A stretch of 60,007 nt of DNA from Actinomadura sp. DC4 (GTDB taxonomy: Bacteria > Actinomycetota > Actinomycetes > Streptosporangiales > Streptosporangiaceae), in NCBI RefSeq assembly GCF_030406325.1, contig NZ_JAUEQY010000048.1, positions 1-60,007 of the forward strand. Reading direction: 5' to 3'. This document shows, piece by piece, positions 28,912 to 37,513 of the stretch (position 1 is the stretch's first letter; the number at the start of each line of letters is the position of its first letter). The position numbers and the translations under genes were made by a program. The notes under the pieces are model-generated. The model was not told the origin of the DNA, did no database searches, and worked only from the letters and a program-made list of their open reading frames with translations.

Positions 28912-29711
28912 TCATTGGACGTTCCGGATGGTGCCGCCGTCGACGCGGAGCGTGGCCCCGCTGACGTAGTCGGCGTGCGGGCCGGCGAGGTGGACGACGG
29001 CGGCGGTGACCTCCTCGGGCCGGCCGAACCGGCCGGTGTCGCCCGGGATCCAGGTGTCGGCCGCCGCCCGTTCGATCTCCTCCCAGGTGCCGGCCCAGCC
29101 GTGGGCCGGGGCTATGCGCGTCACCAGTTCGCGTACGGCGTCGACGAGGATCGCGCCGGGCGCGACGACGTTGGAGGTGACGCCGCTGCCGCTCAGCTCG
29201 CGCGCCAGGGAGACCGCGAGGTTGTGCCGCGCGGCCAGCGTGGCGTTGTAGTGGGGGTGACCGGCCATCGGCTGGATCGCCAGCCCGCCGCCGACCTGGA
29301 TCACCCGACCCCAGCCGCGCTCGTGCATCGCGGGCACCAGACGCTGGATCATCCGTACGCCGGACAGCACGTTGACCTCATACGTCCGGGCCCAGACCGC
29401 CGGTGAGGCGTCGGCCCAGGAGAGTTCGTCGTAGTCGCCGGCGTTGTTGACGAGGATGTCGACCGGGCCGCCGGCGAGCGCCTGGTCCGCGACGGCGCCG
29501 GCGCCCTCGTCGGTGGCCAGGTCGCCGATGGCGACCTCGGCCCGCCCGCCGTCCGCGCGGATGGCGTCCGCCGTCGCGGTGGCGCGGTAACGGTCGCGGC
29601 CGTGCACGATCACGGTCGCTCCCTCGCCGGCGAGCATCCGCGCGACCGCCCGGCCGAGGCCGGAGCTCGACCCGTCACCAGCGCCCTTCTGTGGTTCAGC
29701 CGCATGTCCAT
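28912..29711 (-). pseudogene. Short-chain dehydrogenase/reductase with 1-base frameshift
   Basis: From ATG 29711 (GAGAGG upstream) the frame starts MDMRLNHRRALVTG, and then the expected SSSGLGRAVARMLAGEG continues in another frame: one base is missing after the ACG GGT codons, near 29,672-29,676, in the middle of the NAD(P)-binding motif. The rest is intact: VDILVNNAGDYDELSWAD, the catalytic HYNATLAARHNLAVSLAREL and SGATLRVDGGTIRN. A start inside at 29637 would remove the cofactor loop. Either a recent inactivation or a sequencing error; its neighbours in the operon are intact, which favours an error. Confidence 0.75.
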
Positions 29712-29724
29712 GGGGTGTCCTCTC

Positions 29725-31140
29725 TCAGCGGGCCGGTTCGAGGGCGACGGGCTCGGGGTCCGGCGCGGCGTCGCGTGTCGTGGACGGCACGAGCAGGGCC
29801 AGGCCGACCGTGACGGCCGCCGCCAGGGCCAGCAGCAGGAAGCCGTGGGTGAAACCGGACTCGTGCGGCAGGCCGTCGGGCCGCGGCCGCGCGGTGATGA
29901 CGGAGCTGACGACCGCCGTGCCGATCGAGCCGCCGATCGTGCGGATGTTGGCGTTCATGCCGCTCGCGACGCCGGTCTGCTCGGCGGGCACGCTCTGCAC
30001 GACCAGGCTGGTCATCGAGGCGTACGCGAGGCCGAGCCCGAGCCCGAAGACCGCGCTCGCGAGGCCGACCTGCCAGGGGTGATCGTGGTAGGCGGCGAAC
30101 CCGGCGCAGGCGACGACGCCGCAGACCGAGCCCCACACGAGCTGCGCCTTGGCGCCGATGAGCGCGGCGATCGGGCCGCTGAAGGCCCCGCTCACCGCCA
30201 TCGTGACGAGCATGGGCAGCATCAGCAGCCCGGCGCCGGTCACGCTGACGCCGAACCCGTAGCCGGCCGCCGCCGGGACCTGCAGGAACTCCGGCAGGAA
30301 CGCGTAGACCGAGAACATCCCGGCCCCGAACAGCAGCGCCACCGCGTTGGCCGTCCAGACCGCCGGCAGCCGCATCATGCGCATGTCGATCAGCGGGTCC
30401 GGCGACCGCAGCTCCACCCGTACCCACGCGGCGAACAGCACGACGGCGGCGGCGAACAGCCCGGTCACCTCCGGAGAGCCCCAACCCCACGACGGCGCCT
30501 CGCTGAGCGGGATCAGCAGCGCGACGAGCCAGCCCGACAGCAGCAGCGCGGCCGGCCAGGCGATGCGGCCGGGGGAGCGCATCGGGGACTCGGGGACGTA
30601 CCGGCGGGTCAGCAGCGCGGTGGCCGTGACGACGATCACCGGGATCCAGAACAGCCACCGCCAGCCCATGGCGGTGACGATCGGCCCGGCCAGGACGAGG
30701 CCCAGGCCGCCGCCGGCGGCGATGACGGCGGACAGGACGCCGACCGCCGAGGGCACGCGTTCGGCGGGCAGTTCGTCGCGGATGATCCCGAACGACAGCG
30801 GGAACACCGCGCCGCCGAGCCCCTGGAGCACCCGGCCGGCGATGAGCACGCCGACGTTCGGGGCGAGCGCGGAGACGAGGCAGCCGAGCGCGATCGCACC
30901 CAGCGCGATGAGCAGCGTGCGCTGTTTGCCGGTCATGTCGCCGATCCGCCCCAGCAGCGGCGTCGCGACCGACGCGGACAGCAGCCAGGCGGTGAGCACC
31001 CAGGTCACGGTCGCCTGGGTGGTGTGCAGATCGAGCTGGATGGTGGAGAGTACGGGGCTGACCAGCGACTGCAGCATCGAGAACGACGCCGCGGCGGCGG
31101 ACAGCACGGGAAAGGTGAGCCTCGGGGTCCTGCTCGGCAT
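29725..31140 (-). CDS. MFS drug exporter, DHA2 (14-helix) family
   Basis: 471 residues from ATG 31140 (AAGGA 6 bases upstream). Motif A after helix 2 is TPLLGRIGDMTGKQRTLLIA, and motif C in helix 5 is VIAAGGGLGLVLAGPIVTAM with GWRWLFWI, the pattern of EmrB/QacA proton antiporters. About 14 hydrophobic segments are visible. First gene of an operon with two SDRs and divergent from a TetR gene over three phased operators, the classical arrangement for inducible multidrug efflux, so its transcription is probably derepressed by a substrate that binds TetR. Confidence 0.92.
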   Translation of the reverse strand: MPSRTPRLTFPVLSAAAASFSMLQSLVSPVLSTIQLDLHTTQATVTWVLTAWLLSASVATPLLGRIGDMTGKQRTLLIALGAIALGCLVSALAPNVGVLIAGRVLQGLGGAVFPLSFGIIRDELPAERVPSAVGVLSAVIAAGGGLGLVLAGPIVTAMGWRWLFWIPVIVVTATALLTRRYVPESPMRSPGRIAWPAALLLSGWLVALLIPLSEAPSWGWGSPEVTGLFAAAVVLFAAWVRVELRSPDPLIDMRMMRLPAVWTANAVALLFGAGMFSVYAFLPEFLQVPAAAGYGFGVSVTGAGLLMLPMLVTMAVSGAFSGPIAALIGAKAQLVWGSVCGVVACAGFAAYHDHPWQVGLASAVFGLGLGLAYASMTSLVVQSVPAEQTGVASGMNANIRTIGGSIGTAVVSSVITARPRPDGLPHESGFTHGFLLLALAAAVTVGLALLVPSTTRDAAPDPEPVALEPAR

Positions 31141-31205
31141 GAAGGTCCTTGGTCGGAGGCCGTCCGGGGCGGGCATCGCGGGCGGGCGGCCGATCCGCTA
31201 AAGTT

Positions 31206-31261
31206 GAGGGGAGCCTCCGTAATAGCGGAGGCATGCCTCGACTTTAGCGGAGGTACACCTC
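31206..31261. promoter_or_regulatory. Triple TetR-type operator, GAGG-N4-CCTC repeated every 22 bp
   Basis: GAGG-GGAG-CCTC (31206-31217), GAGG-CATG-CCTC (31228-31239) and GAGG-TACA-CCTC (31250-31261) start exactly 22 bp apart, about two helical turns, so all three face the same side of the DNA. They occupy the 150-bp divergent promoter between the MFS operon and the TetR gene. Confidence 0.75.
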
Positions 31262-31290
31262 CGATACAAGTCGAACCGTGAGGAGCGCGA

Positions 31291-31860
31291 TTGACGGACG
31301 AGGGAATCGCCCCAGGTGTCGCCGTACGTCGGCCGCACCGCGCCGACGCGCGACGCAACTTCGACGCACTGCTGGCCGCCGCGCGCGACGCGTTCGCGGA
31401 GAACGGCACCGAGGCGTCGCTGGAGGACATCGCCCGCCGCGCGGGCGTGGGCATCGGCACGCTCTACCGCAACTTCCCGACGCGCCAGGACCTGTTCGAG
31501 GCGGTCTACGTCGGTGAGGTCGAGGCGCTCTGCAAACAGGCGGGGGAGGTCGCGGGCCTGCCACCGTGGGAGGCGTTCGCGGTCTGGCTACGCCGCTTCG
31601 TCGCCTACGCCGCGACCAAGCGCGCCATCTCGGAGGCACTGAACCGCGACTCGGAGATGTTCCGCTCGTGTCGCGCGGCGATGTACGCGGCGGGCGAGCC
31701 GCTGCTGACCCGGGCCCAGGAGGCGGGGGAGGCGCGCGAGGACGCGAGCTTCGACGACGTCCTTCGCATGGTCACCGGCATCACGTCGGCCGGCTTCATC
31801 GACGGCGAACAACGCGAACGCGTGCTGAGCATCGCCCTCGACGGCGTCCGCGTCCGCTGA
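31291..31860 (+). CDS. TetR-family repressor of the MFS-SDR operon
   Basis: 189 residues from TTG 31291 (GAGGAG 5 bases upstream). The N-terminal helix-turn-helix is ASLEDIARRAGVGIGTLYRN followed by FPTRQDLFEAVY, a very good TetR match. The C-terminal domain (LPPWEAFAVWLRRFVAYAAT, ALNRDSEMFRSCRAAMYAAG) resembles the group that senses lipophilic drugs or acyl compounds. Divergent from the DHA2 exporter, with three operators between them, so autoregulation plus exporter repression is the likely circuit. Confidence 0.92.
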   Translation: MTDEGIAPGVAVRRPHRADARRNFDALLAAARDAFAENGTEASLEDIARRAGVGIGTLYRNFPTRQDLFEAVYVGEVEALCKQAGEVAGLPPWEAFAVWLRRFVAYAATKRAISEALNRDSEMFRSCRAAMYAAGEPLLTRAQEAGEAREDASFDDVLRMVTGITSAGFIDGEQRERVLSIALDGVRVR

Positions 31861-31975
31861 CCGGCCTCAACGTACCGGGCGTACACGACTCGGGGAGTGT
31901 CCCGGCATCCTGAAACATTCGGGGACGCCTGAGCGATGTAGGGGGCAATAGCGGGGGCGACCGGGGGATCGGTGA

Positions 31976-32725
31976 ATGAACACCATCATCAACTGGCTGG
32001 ACGGTATCGCCGAACCTGACGATTTAGAAAAGGTGGCGATCAAGCTCTTCTTCGGTAACGGCGTTTTCGTCGCCCTGTTCCTGATCTTCGTGAAAGTGAA
32101 ATCGTGGCTTGATTTCGCCGCTTCCACGAAGAAAAGCTCCGTAAAGGCTTATCGGGCGGCGGCCGACCTGGCCGGCACGTACACGTCCGCCAAGGCACTG
32201 CTTACCGCGTTGGCGGCGGTGGGCCTCACCTTCTGGGTCCTCAGCGTGCAGGAAATGACGAATCTCGCGCTGTACCTGATGGTGCGGATGCAGGAGAACA
32301 ACTGGAGCTACGATATCGCCAGTCTGGACCTGCCGAGCATTCTTCACGGCGCCAACTGGGGCGGCTACGACGCGGTGACGAGGTACGCGCTCCCCGCCGC
32401 GATCCTGGCGCTCGTGCTCCTCGCCGTCGGGTATCACAGCGGTGGCGGCTTCCTGGCGCGCGCGATCTTCGTCGTTCTGGGCCTCATCGCCAACGCGCCC
32501 ATGCTTTTCATCGGAATTCTGACGATCGTCACGCTGCTCAAGGACTTTCTCACTCACGGCATTCATCTCTTCGGCCAGGGCGACAACCTCAGCTGGGACC
32601 TGGTCATCACGGCGGGGCTCGCGCTCTACATCGCCTCGTTCTTCATCGTCGACAAGCTGGTCGGCAAGGTCCGGCAACTGTGGGGACTGCCGATCCGGTC
32701 TCCCCGTCTCGCCGGGCGGCGGTAG
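31976..32725 (+). CDS. Integral membrane protein of unknown function
   Basis: 249 residues with about five hydrophobic segments: LFFGNGVFVALFLIFVKV, ALLTALAAVGLTFWVLSV, ALPAAILALVLLAVGYH, AIFVVLGLIANAPMLFIGIL and LVITAGLALYIASFFIVDKL. The coding sequence is less GC-biased than its neighbours at the start (codons such as AAT, GAT, TTA), which hints at recent acquisition. No family is recognised. It may be co-transcribed with nothing; the next gene is convergent. ATG 31976 lacks a strong ribosome-binding site (GGGGGATCGGTG upstream). Confidence 0.65.
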   Translation: MNTIINWLDGIAEPDDLEKVAIKLFFGNGVFVALFLIFVKVKSWLDFAASTKKSSVKAYRAAADLAGTYTSAKALLTALAAVGLTFWVLSVQEMTNLALYLMVRMQENNWSYDIASLDLPSILHGANWGGYDAVTRYALPAAILALVLLAVGYHSGGGFLARAIFVVLGLIANAPMLFIGILTIVTLLKDFLTHGIHLFGQGDNLSWDLVITAGLALYIASFFIVDKLVGKVRQLWGLPIRSPRLAGRR

Positions 32726-32755
32726 CTCAGGAAGATCTGGCCTGCGAACAAGGTC

Positions 32756-33241
32756 CTAGTGGTGGTGCCACCAGGGCGGCGGGGTGCCGTGCCAGTGGTG
32801 GTCGCGCGGCCACCAGGGCGGAGGCGTCGGTGTCGTGGAGGCCGTGCTCCGCGGGCGTGACGTGTCCGGGGGCGGGGTGAGCGGTACGCCGACCATCGTC
32901 GAGGAAGAGGTTCGCGGTCGCTCCGCCCGGCGCGGTGACAGGGACGACCCCCTCTTCGGCTTCGCGGAGGCCGGGGACGACGCCGAGGACGACGGGTCCG
33001 CGACCGGGTCGGCCGGCGTCTTGCCCTTGCCTCCGGTCAGCAGCATCGTGACGCCCGCGACCGCGGCGACGATCACCGCGCCCGTCGTGACCATGAGGAA
33101 CATGCCGCGGCGGAACCGCATCTCCTCCAGCCGTGCGTGCACGGCCGCCCGCAGCGTCGACGGTCTTCCGTGCCGGCCTGGACGGGCGGCCCGTGCGGTT
33201 CGGCTGGCGGCAGGCGCGCCTGCGTGATTTGGACTGGCCAC
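32756..33241 (-). CDS. Single-pass membrane protein with His/Trp/Pro-rich C-terminus
   Basis: 161 residues from GTG 33241. A basic N-terminus (about 45 residues, many Arg) precedes one helix, FLMVTTGAVIVAAVAGVTML, then a Ser/Pro/Lys-rich extracytoplasmic stretch, and the end reads PPPWWPRDHHWHGTPPPWWH with two more His. The two PPPWW-type repeats with clustered His suggest metal binding or wall association. Orientation by the positive-inside rule puts the C-terminus outside. No homologous family comes to mind. Confidence 0.6.
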   Translation of the reverse strand: MASPNHAGAPAASRTARAARPGRHGRPSTLRAAVHARLEEMRFRRGMFLMVTTGAVIVAAVAGVTMLLTGGKGKTPADPVADPSSSASSPASAKPKRGSSLSPRRAERPRTSSSTMVGVPLTPPPDTSRPRSTASTTPTPPPWWPRDHHWHGTPPPWWHHH

Positions 33242-33289
33242 GTCCCAAGACTAAAGGGGGGTATCACCAAAAAGATCAGCATCACCCAC

Positions 33290-33495
33290 ACCAATTGTGT
33301 TCACCCGCGTCCGAGTCCGTGGAGCAGGCCGGTACGTGGGAGGCGCCCGCGATCTGCCAGGTCCCGGCCGGCGTACGACGATCCGCGTGGTGTACAGGAT
33401 GGTGCCGATCGGCGTCACTGCCTGTTTCCGCTGGTCGACGGTGGGGTTCGGGTTGTAGCGCGTGGCGGTGCCGGAGATGAGGAACTTGGAAGACC
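33290..33495 (-). other. Possible coding remnant
   Basis: A minus-strand frame with strong codon bias reads KFLISGTATRYNPNPTVDQR, QAVTPIGTILYTTRIVVRRP and then loses bias. It has no start codon or ribosome-binding site and runs from the 3' end of the SDR gene. Probably the tail of a lost gene. Not identified. Confidence 0.3.
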
Positions 33496-34269
33496 TCAGC
33501 CTTCGCCGAGCTCGATGAGCAGGTCCTGGGACAGGGCGATGCGGCCGGACAGGCTCGTGCCCGAGCACAGCGCGAGGGCCGCCTCGGCCATGACCGCGGG
33601 CGGCTCGTTGTCCGGGTCGTCCTCGGTGGTCAGCCGGTGGAAGACCGTGCCGGGTGTGGGCACGACGCGGTTCGGGGCCAGGGAGTTGACCATGATCCCG
33701 TCCCCGTACACCTCCGAGGCCAGGCCCGTCGTGAACCTCTCCAGCGCCGCCTTGCACATCCCGTACACCGTCCCGCCGTGGAGCGGGTACCCCTCGAGCG
33801 CGGGATGACGCGAGGCCAGCGAGGAGATGTTCAGCACCCAGCCGCGCTCCCGCTCGCGCATGCCGGGCAGGACGAGCCGCGCGAGGTGGAACGGCGCGGT
33901 CACCTGCACCTCGAACATCAGCGCGTACCGCTTGCCGGTGAAGTCGGCGACGGGCGTGAAGAACGTCACGGCGGCGTTGTTGACCAGGATGTCGGCCGGC
34001 CCGAGGTCGCCGGTGACCGCGGCGACGAGCGACTCACGCGCGGCGGGGTCGGACAGGTCCGCGGCGTAAGCCCGCGCCGCGCCACCGGCCGCCTCGATCC
34101 GCGCCACGGTCTCCCCGATCGTGCCGGGCAGGCGCGACCGGGCCGGGTCGACGGTACGAGCGGTGACGGCCACCGTGGCCCCCTCGGCCGCGAACCGCTC
34201 CGCGATGGCCGCGCCGATACCCCGGCTGGCCCCGGTGACGATCGCCACCTTGTCATCGAGTACGCCCAT
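33496..34269 (-). CDS. Short-chain dehydrogenase/reductase
   Basis: 257 residues from ATG 34269 (AAGGAG 7 bases upstream). It carries VAIVTGASRGIGAAIAERFA (cofactor loop), ILVNNAAVTFFTPVADF, the catalytic NISSLASRHP and VYGMCKAALERFTTGLASEV, and a C-terminus close to that of 3-oxoacyl-reductase-like SDRs in fatty acid or steroid catabolic clusters. Divergent from the SDR-MaoC operon across the TTCTAGAA site at 34343, so it is probably part of the same regulon. The substrate is most likely a 3-hydroxyacyl-CoA or a sterol derivative; this is inference from position. Confidence 0.87.
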   Translation of the reverse strand: MGVLDDKVAIVTGASRGIGAAIAERFAAEGATVAVTARTVDPARSRLPGTIGETVARIEAAGGAARAYAADLSDPAARESLVAAVTGDLGPADILVNNAAVTFFTPVADFTGKRYALMFEVQVTAPFHLARLVLPGMRERERGWVLNISSLASRHPALEGYPLHGGTVYGMCKAALERFTTGLASEVYGDGIMVNSLAPNRVVPTPGTVFHRLTTEDDPDNEPPAVMAEAALALCSGTSLSGRIALSQDLLIELGEG

Positions 34270-34342
34270 GAGCGGGCTCCTTTCGTCGGGCCCGGGTAGG
34301 AGATCTCCAGGGTTGACAGGCACGCTAGCCCTCTGGAGACTT

Positions 34343-34364
34343 TTCTAGAAGTTCATTCTAAAAA
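34343..34364. promoter_or_regulatory. Regulon site 1, TTCTAGAA-N5-TTCTAAAA
   Basis: TTCTAGAA-GTTCA-TTCTAAAA stands 9 bases before the start of the SDR at 34374 and about 75 before the divergent SDR. It contains the inverted repeat TAGAA-N5-TTCTA. Two more copies occur at 39542 and 46938. Confidence 0.7.
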
Positions 34365-34373
34365 AGGGACGTC

Positions 34374-35288
34374 ATGAGCAGGATCGTCGAAGGACGCGTC
34401 GTCATCGTCACGGGCGCCGCGCGCGGTATCGGGCGCGGGCACGCGCTGGAGTTCGCCCGGCAGGGCGCCAAGGTGGTCGTCAACGACCTCGGTGCGGAGG
34501 TGGACGGCAGCGGCTCGTCCACCGGGCCGGCCGGCGAGGTCGTCGACCAGATCCGCGCGAACGGCGGCGAGGCGATCGCCAACGGCGACGACGTGTCCGA
34601 CTTCGAGGGTGCCAGACGGCTCGTCGAGTCGGCCGTCGAGCACTTCGGCGACCTGCACGTCCTGGTCAACAACGCGGGCATCCTGCGCGACCGCATGCTC
34701 GTGAACATGACCGCCGAGGAGTGGGACGACGTCATCCGCGTCCACCTGCGCGGCACGTTCGCCCCGCTGCGGCACGCCGGCGCGTACTGGCGGGCGCGCT
34801 CCAAGGCCGGTGAGCCGGTCGACGCCGCGATCATCAACACCACGTCCTCGTCGGGCATCTACGGCAACGCCGGCCAGGGCAACTACGGCGCGGCCAAGGC
34901 CGGTGTCGCCGGGCTCACCGTCATCGCCGCCCGCGAGCTGGGCCGGTACGGCGTGACCGTCAACGCGGTCGCCCCGGCGGCGCTCACCCGCATGACCGAG
35001 GGCCTCACCCGCTGGCAGGCCGACGGGCCGCAGGACTTCGACCCCCGCGCCGCCGACAACATCGCGCCGCTCGTCGTCTGGCTCGGCTCCGACCAGGCAC
35101 GCGGCATCACCGGCCGGGTCTTCAACGTGCGCGGCGGGGTGATCAGCGTCGCCGAGGGCTGGCGCGCCGGGCCGGGCGCCGACAAGGGCGCCCGCTGGGA
35201 TCCCGCCGAGCTCGGTGAGATCATCCCCGACCTGGTCGAGAAGGCCGCGCCGAACGTCCTGTCCGACGGCCGTACCCCGGAGGCGTGA
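34374..35288 (+). CDS. HSD17B4/multifunctional-enzyme-type SDR (3-hydroxyacyl-CoA dehydrogenase)
   Basis: 304 residues. VVIVTGAARGIGRGHALEFA, then VVVNDLGAEVDGSGSSTGPA, is the signature of the dehydrogenase domain of peroxisomal multifunctional enzyme 2 and its bacterial homologues, including steroid side-chain enzymes such as Hsd4A. Catalytic residues lie in INTTSSSGIYGNAGQGNYGA with AKAGVAGLTVIA. It oxidises 3-hydroxyacyl-CoA to 3-ketoacyl-CoA with NAD. One base separates it from the MaoC hydratase gene; in eukaryotes the two activities are fused, so this is the split bacterial form. The promoter carries regulon site 1. Confidence 0.9.
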   Translation: MSRIVEGRVVIVTGAARGIGRGHALEFARQGAKVVVNDLGAEVDGSGSSTGPAGEVVDQIRANGGEAIANGDDVSDFEGARRLVESAVEHFGDLHVLVNNAGILRDRMLVNMTAEEWDDVIRVHLRGTFAPLRHAGAYWRARSKAGEPVDAAIINTTSSSGIYGNAGQGNYGAAKAGVAGLTVIAARELGRYGVTVNAVAPAALTRMTEGLTRWQADGPQDFDPRAADNIAPLVVWLGSDQARGITGRVFNVRGGVISVAEGWRAGPGADKGARWDPAELGEIIPDLVEKAAPNVLSDGRTPEA

Positions 35289-35289
35289 C

Positions 35290-36135
35290 ATGGCCCTCGA
35301 CCACAGCGCGATCGACGTCGAGTCCGCGCCCGTCGACCGCTCCTGGACCTCCAAGGACGCGCTGCTGTACGCGGTCGGCGTCGGCGCGGGCATCGACGAT
35401 CCTCTCGCCGAGCTGGCCTTCACCACGGAGAACTCCGACGGCACGCCCCAGCAGGTGCTGCCGACGTACGCCGTGCTGCTCGCCCAGGTCCCCGGCGCCC
35501 GGCGGATCGGCGACTTCGACCCGGCGATGCTCGTCCACGCCGAGCAGGCGTTCGAGCTGCACCGGCCGCTTCCCGCCTCAGGCAGCGTACGGGCGACCAT
35601 GAAGGTCACCGGCATCTACGACAAGGGCAAGGGCGCCCTGGTGGTCACCGAGGCGACCGCGGTCGACCCGGAGACCGGCGAGGCCCTGATCACCGCGCGG
35701 AGTTCGGCGTTCATCCGCGGCGAGGGCGGCTTCGGCGGCGACCGCGGGCCGCGCGACGACTGGAACGCCCCGGACCGCGAGCCCGACCACCAGGTGACGT
35801 ACCGCACCCGGCCCGAACAGGCGCTGATCTACCGGCTGTCCGGCGACCGCAACCCGCTGCACTCCGACCCCGCCTTCGCCGCCCGCGCCGGGTTCGACCG
35901 GCCGATCCTGCACGGCCTGTGCACGTACGGCGTGACGGGCCGCGCGCTGTTGCACACGATGGCCGGGTCGGACGCCGGGAGGTTCGCCTCGATGTCGGGC
36001 CGGTTCACCAGTCCGGTCTTCCCGGGCGAGGCGCTGACGGTCGCGATCTGGGCCGAACGGGACACCGCGCTGTTCCGTACGACCAAGGACGACGGCACGG
36101 TCGTCATCGACCGGGGGCGGGCGAGCTTCCGGTGA
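35290..36135 (+). CDS. MaoC-like 2-enoyl-CoA hydratase
   Basis: 281 residues, a double hot-dog protein. The N-terminal half (KDALLYAVGVGAGIDDPLAE, QQVLPTYAVLLAQVPG) has no catalytic dyad. The C-terminal half has YRLSGDRNPLHSDPAFAARA with GFDRPILHGLCTYGV, the Asp/His hydratase 2 motif. It hydrates trans-2-enoyl-CoA to the (3R)-hydroxyacyl-CoA that the upstream SDR oxidises. The pair corresponds to the hydratase and dehydrogenase of multifunctional enzyme 2. The following PHP gene overlaps by 4 bases. Confidence 0.92.
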   Translation: MALDHSAIDVESAPVDRSWTSKDALLYAVGVGAGIDDPLAELAFTTENSDGTPQQVLPTYAVLLAQVPGARRIGDFDPAMLVHAEQAFELHRPLPASGSVRATMKVTGIYDKGKGALVVTEATAVDPETGEALITARSSAFIRGEGGFGGDRGPRDDWNAPDREPDHQVTYRTRPEQALIYRLSGDRNPLHSDPAFAARAGFDRPILHGLCTYGVTGRALLHTMAGSDAGRFASMSGRFTSPVFPGEALTVAIWAERDTALFRTTKDDGTVVIDRGRASFR

Positions 36136-36773
36136 GCCCCCGGCGGGTGCGGGTCGACTGCCACCTGCACACCGTCCACTCCGGCGACGCGGTCACCACC
36201 GTCGACCGCCTGGCCGAGCGCGTCCGCGAGGAGCGCCTCGACGTCGTCTGCGTGACCGACCACCACACGCTCGCCGGCGCGCACGAGGCGCTGTCCCGCG
36301 ACATCGGCGCCCGCGTGGTGGTCGGGGAGGAGATACGCACCCACGCGGGCGAGATCATCGGGTTGTTCCTGACGTCGCGGGTCCCGTACGTCCTGCCGCT
36401 GGAGGAGGCGGTACGGCGGGTGCGCTCGCAGGGCGGGCTGGTGTACGCGCCGCACCCGTTCGACGCGGCCCGTACGAGCCTGGGCGCGGAGGGCCTGGCG
36501 CGGCTGACCGCGATGGGCGCGCTCGACGTGGTCGAGGTCTTCAACGCCAAGGTCACCGACCGGGAGGACAACCGGCGCGCGGCGGCCTTCGCCGATGAGC
36601 ACGACCTGCCCGCCGCGGCCGGCTCGGACGCCCACGACCCGCAGGGCCTGGGCGCGGCGTGGGTGGAGATGCCGGATTTCGACGGCCCGTGCGACTTCGC
36701 CGAGGCCCTGCGCGAGGGACGTGTCCACGGAGAACTCCGCCCCCACGTCGGCTTCCTGCCCGGCCGCGCCTAG
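36132..36773 (+). CDS. PHP-domain phosphoesterase
   Basis: 213 residues from GTG 36132, overlapping the MaoC stop. The PHP metal-site motifs are VDCHLHTVHSGD (HxH), VCVTDHHTLAGAHE (DHH), VVVGEEIRT (Glu), YAPHPFDAAR (H) and AAAGSDAHDPQGLG (SDAH). PHP proteins hydrolyse phosphodiesters or phosphomonoesters with three metals; small stand-alone members often act on nucleotides such as pAp or on sugars. Its place in the acyl-CoA operon may be incidental. No further domain is present. Confidence 0.87.
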   Translation: MSPRRVRVDCHLHTVHSGDAVTTVDRLAERVREERLDVVCVTDHHTLAGAHEALSRDIGARVVVGEEIRTHAGEIIGLFLTSRVPYVLPLEEAVRRVRSQGGLVYAPHPFDAARTSLGAEGLARLTAMGALDVVEVFNAKVTDREDNRRAAAFADEHDLPAAAGSDAHDPQGLGAAWVEMPDFDGPCDFAEALREGRVHGELRPHVGFLPGRA

Positions 36774-36784
36774 GCTGCCGGTTC

Positions 36785-37513
36785 GTGCGCACCCTTGTTC
36801 TGTGGGACATCGACCACACCCTGATCGACGCCGGCGGGCTGAGCGGGGAGATCTACGGAGCGGTGTTCTCCCGCGCCTTCGGCCGTCCGATGGAGCGGGT
36901 GGCCGCCATGGCCGGGCGTACCGACCGGGCGATCATCGCCGAGACCCTGGAGTCGCACGGCATCGTGCCCGCCGAGGACCTCGTCGCCGCGTTCGCCGAG
37001 GAGCTGGCGGCCCTGTTCGAGGCGCGGAGGCACGAGCTCGCCCTCGCCGGGCGTACCCTCCCCGGAGTGCCGGAGGTCCTGGTCCGGCTGGCGGCGATGC
37101 GCGACGTCGTCCAGTCCGTCCTGACCGGGAACATGAAGGCGATCGCCGCCACCAAACTGGCGGCGTTCGGCCTGACGGAGTGGGTCGACCTGGACGCGGG
37201 GGCGTTCGGCATGGACGGCGCCGACCGCTCCACGCTCGTGGCCCTGGCCCAGCGCCGGGCGGAAGGCAAGTACGGCCACGCCTTCGACCGCCTGACCACC
37301 GTTCTCATCGGAGACACCCCGCACGACGTCCGCGCGGGCCACGACGGCGGCGCCCGCGTGGTCGCGGTCGCCACCGGGGGCAGCGACGTCCGGGAACTGC
37401 GCGGCGCCGACCCCGAGCACGTCCTGCCCGACCTGTCCGACACCGACCACGTCGTACGCGCGATCCTCGGCACGGGAGACGGCGCGTCCCAGGGGACTCC
37501 CGGCGTCAGGTGA
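36785..37513 (+). CDS. HAD-superfamily hydrolase (phosphatase-like)
   Basis: 242 residues from GTG 36785. Motif I is VLWDIDHTLIDAGG (nucleophile Asp and +2 Asp), a helical cap follows, motif II is SVLTGNMKAIAATKL and motif IV is TVLIGDTPHDVRAGHDGG. The cap type and length match phosphoglycolate-phosphatase-like HAD proteins. Eleven bases separate it from the PHP gene, so it is probably co-transcribed. Its last 8 bases overlap the convergent NmrA-type gene. The substrate is unknown. Confidence 0.88.
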   Translation: MRTLVLWDIDHTLIDAGGLSGEIYGAVFSRAFGRPMERVAAMAGRTDRAIIAETLESHGIVPAEDLVAAFAEELAALFEARRHELALAGRTLPGVPEVLVRLAAMRDVVQSVLTGNMKAIAATKLAAFGLTEWVDLDAGAFGMDGADRSTLVALAQRRAEGKYGHAFDRLTTVLIGDTPHDVRAGHDGGARVVAVATGGSDVRELRGADPEHVLPDLSDTDHVVRAILGTGDGASQGTPGVR

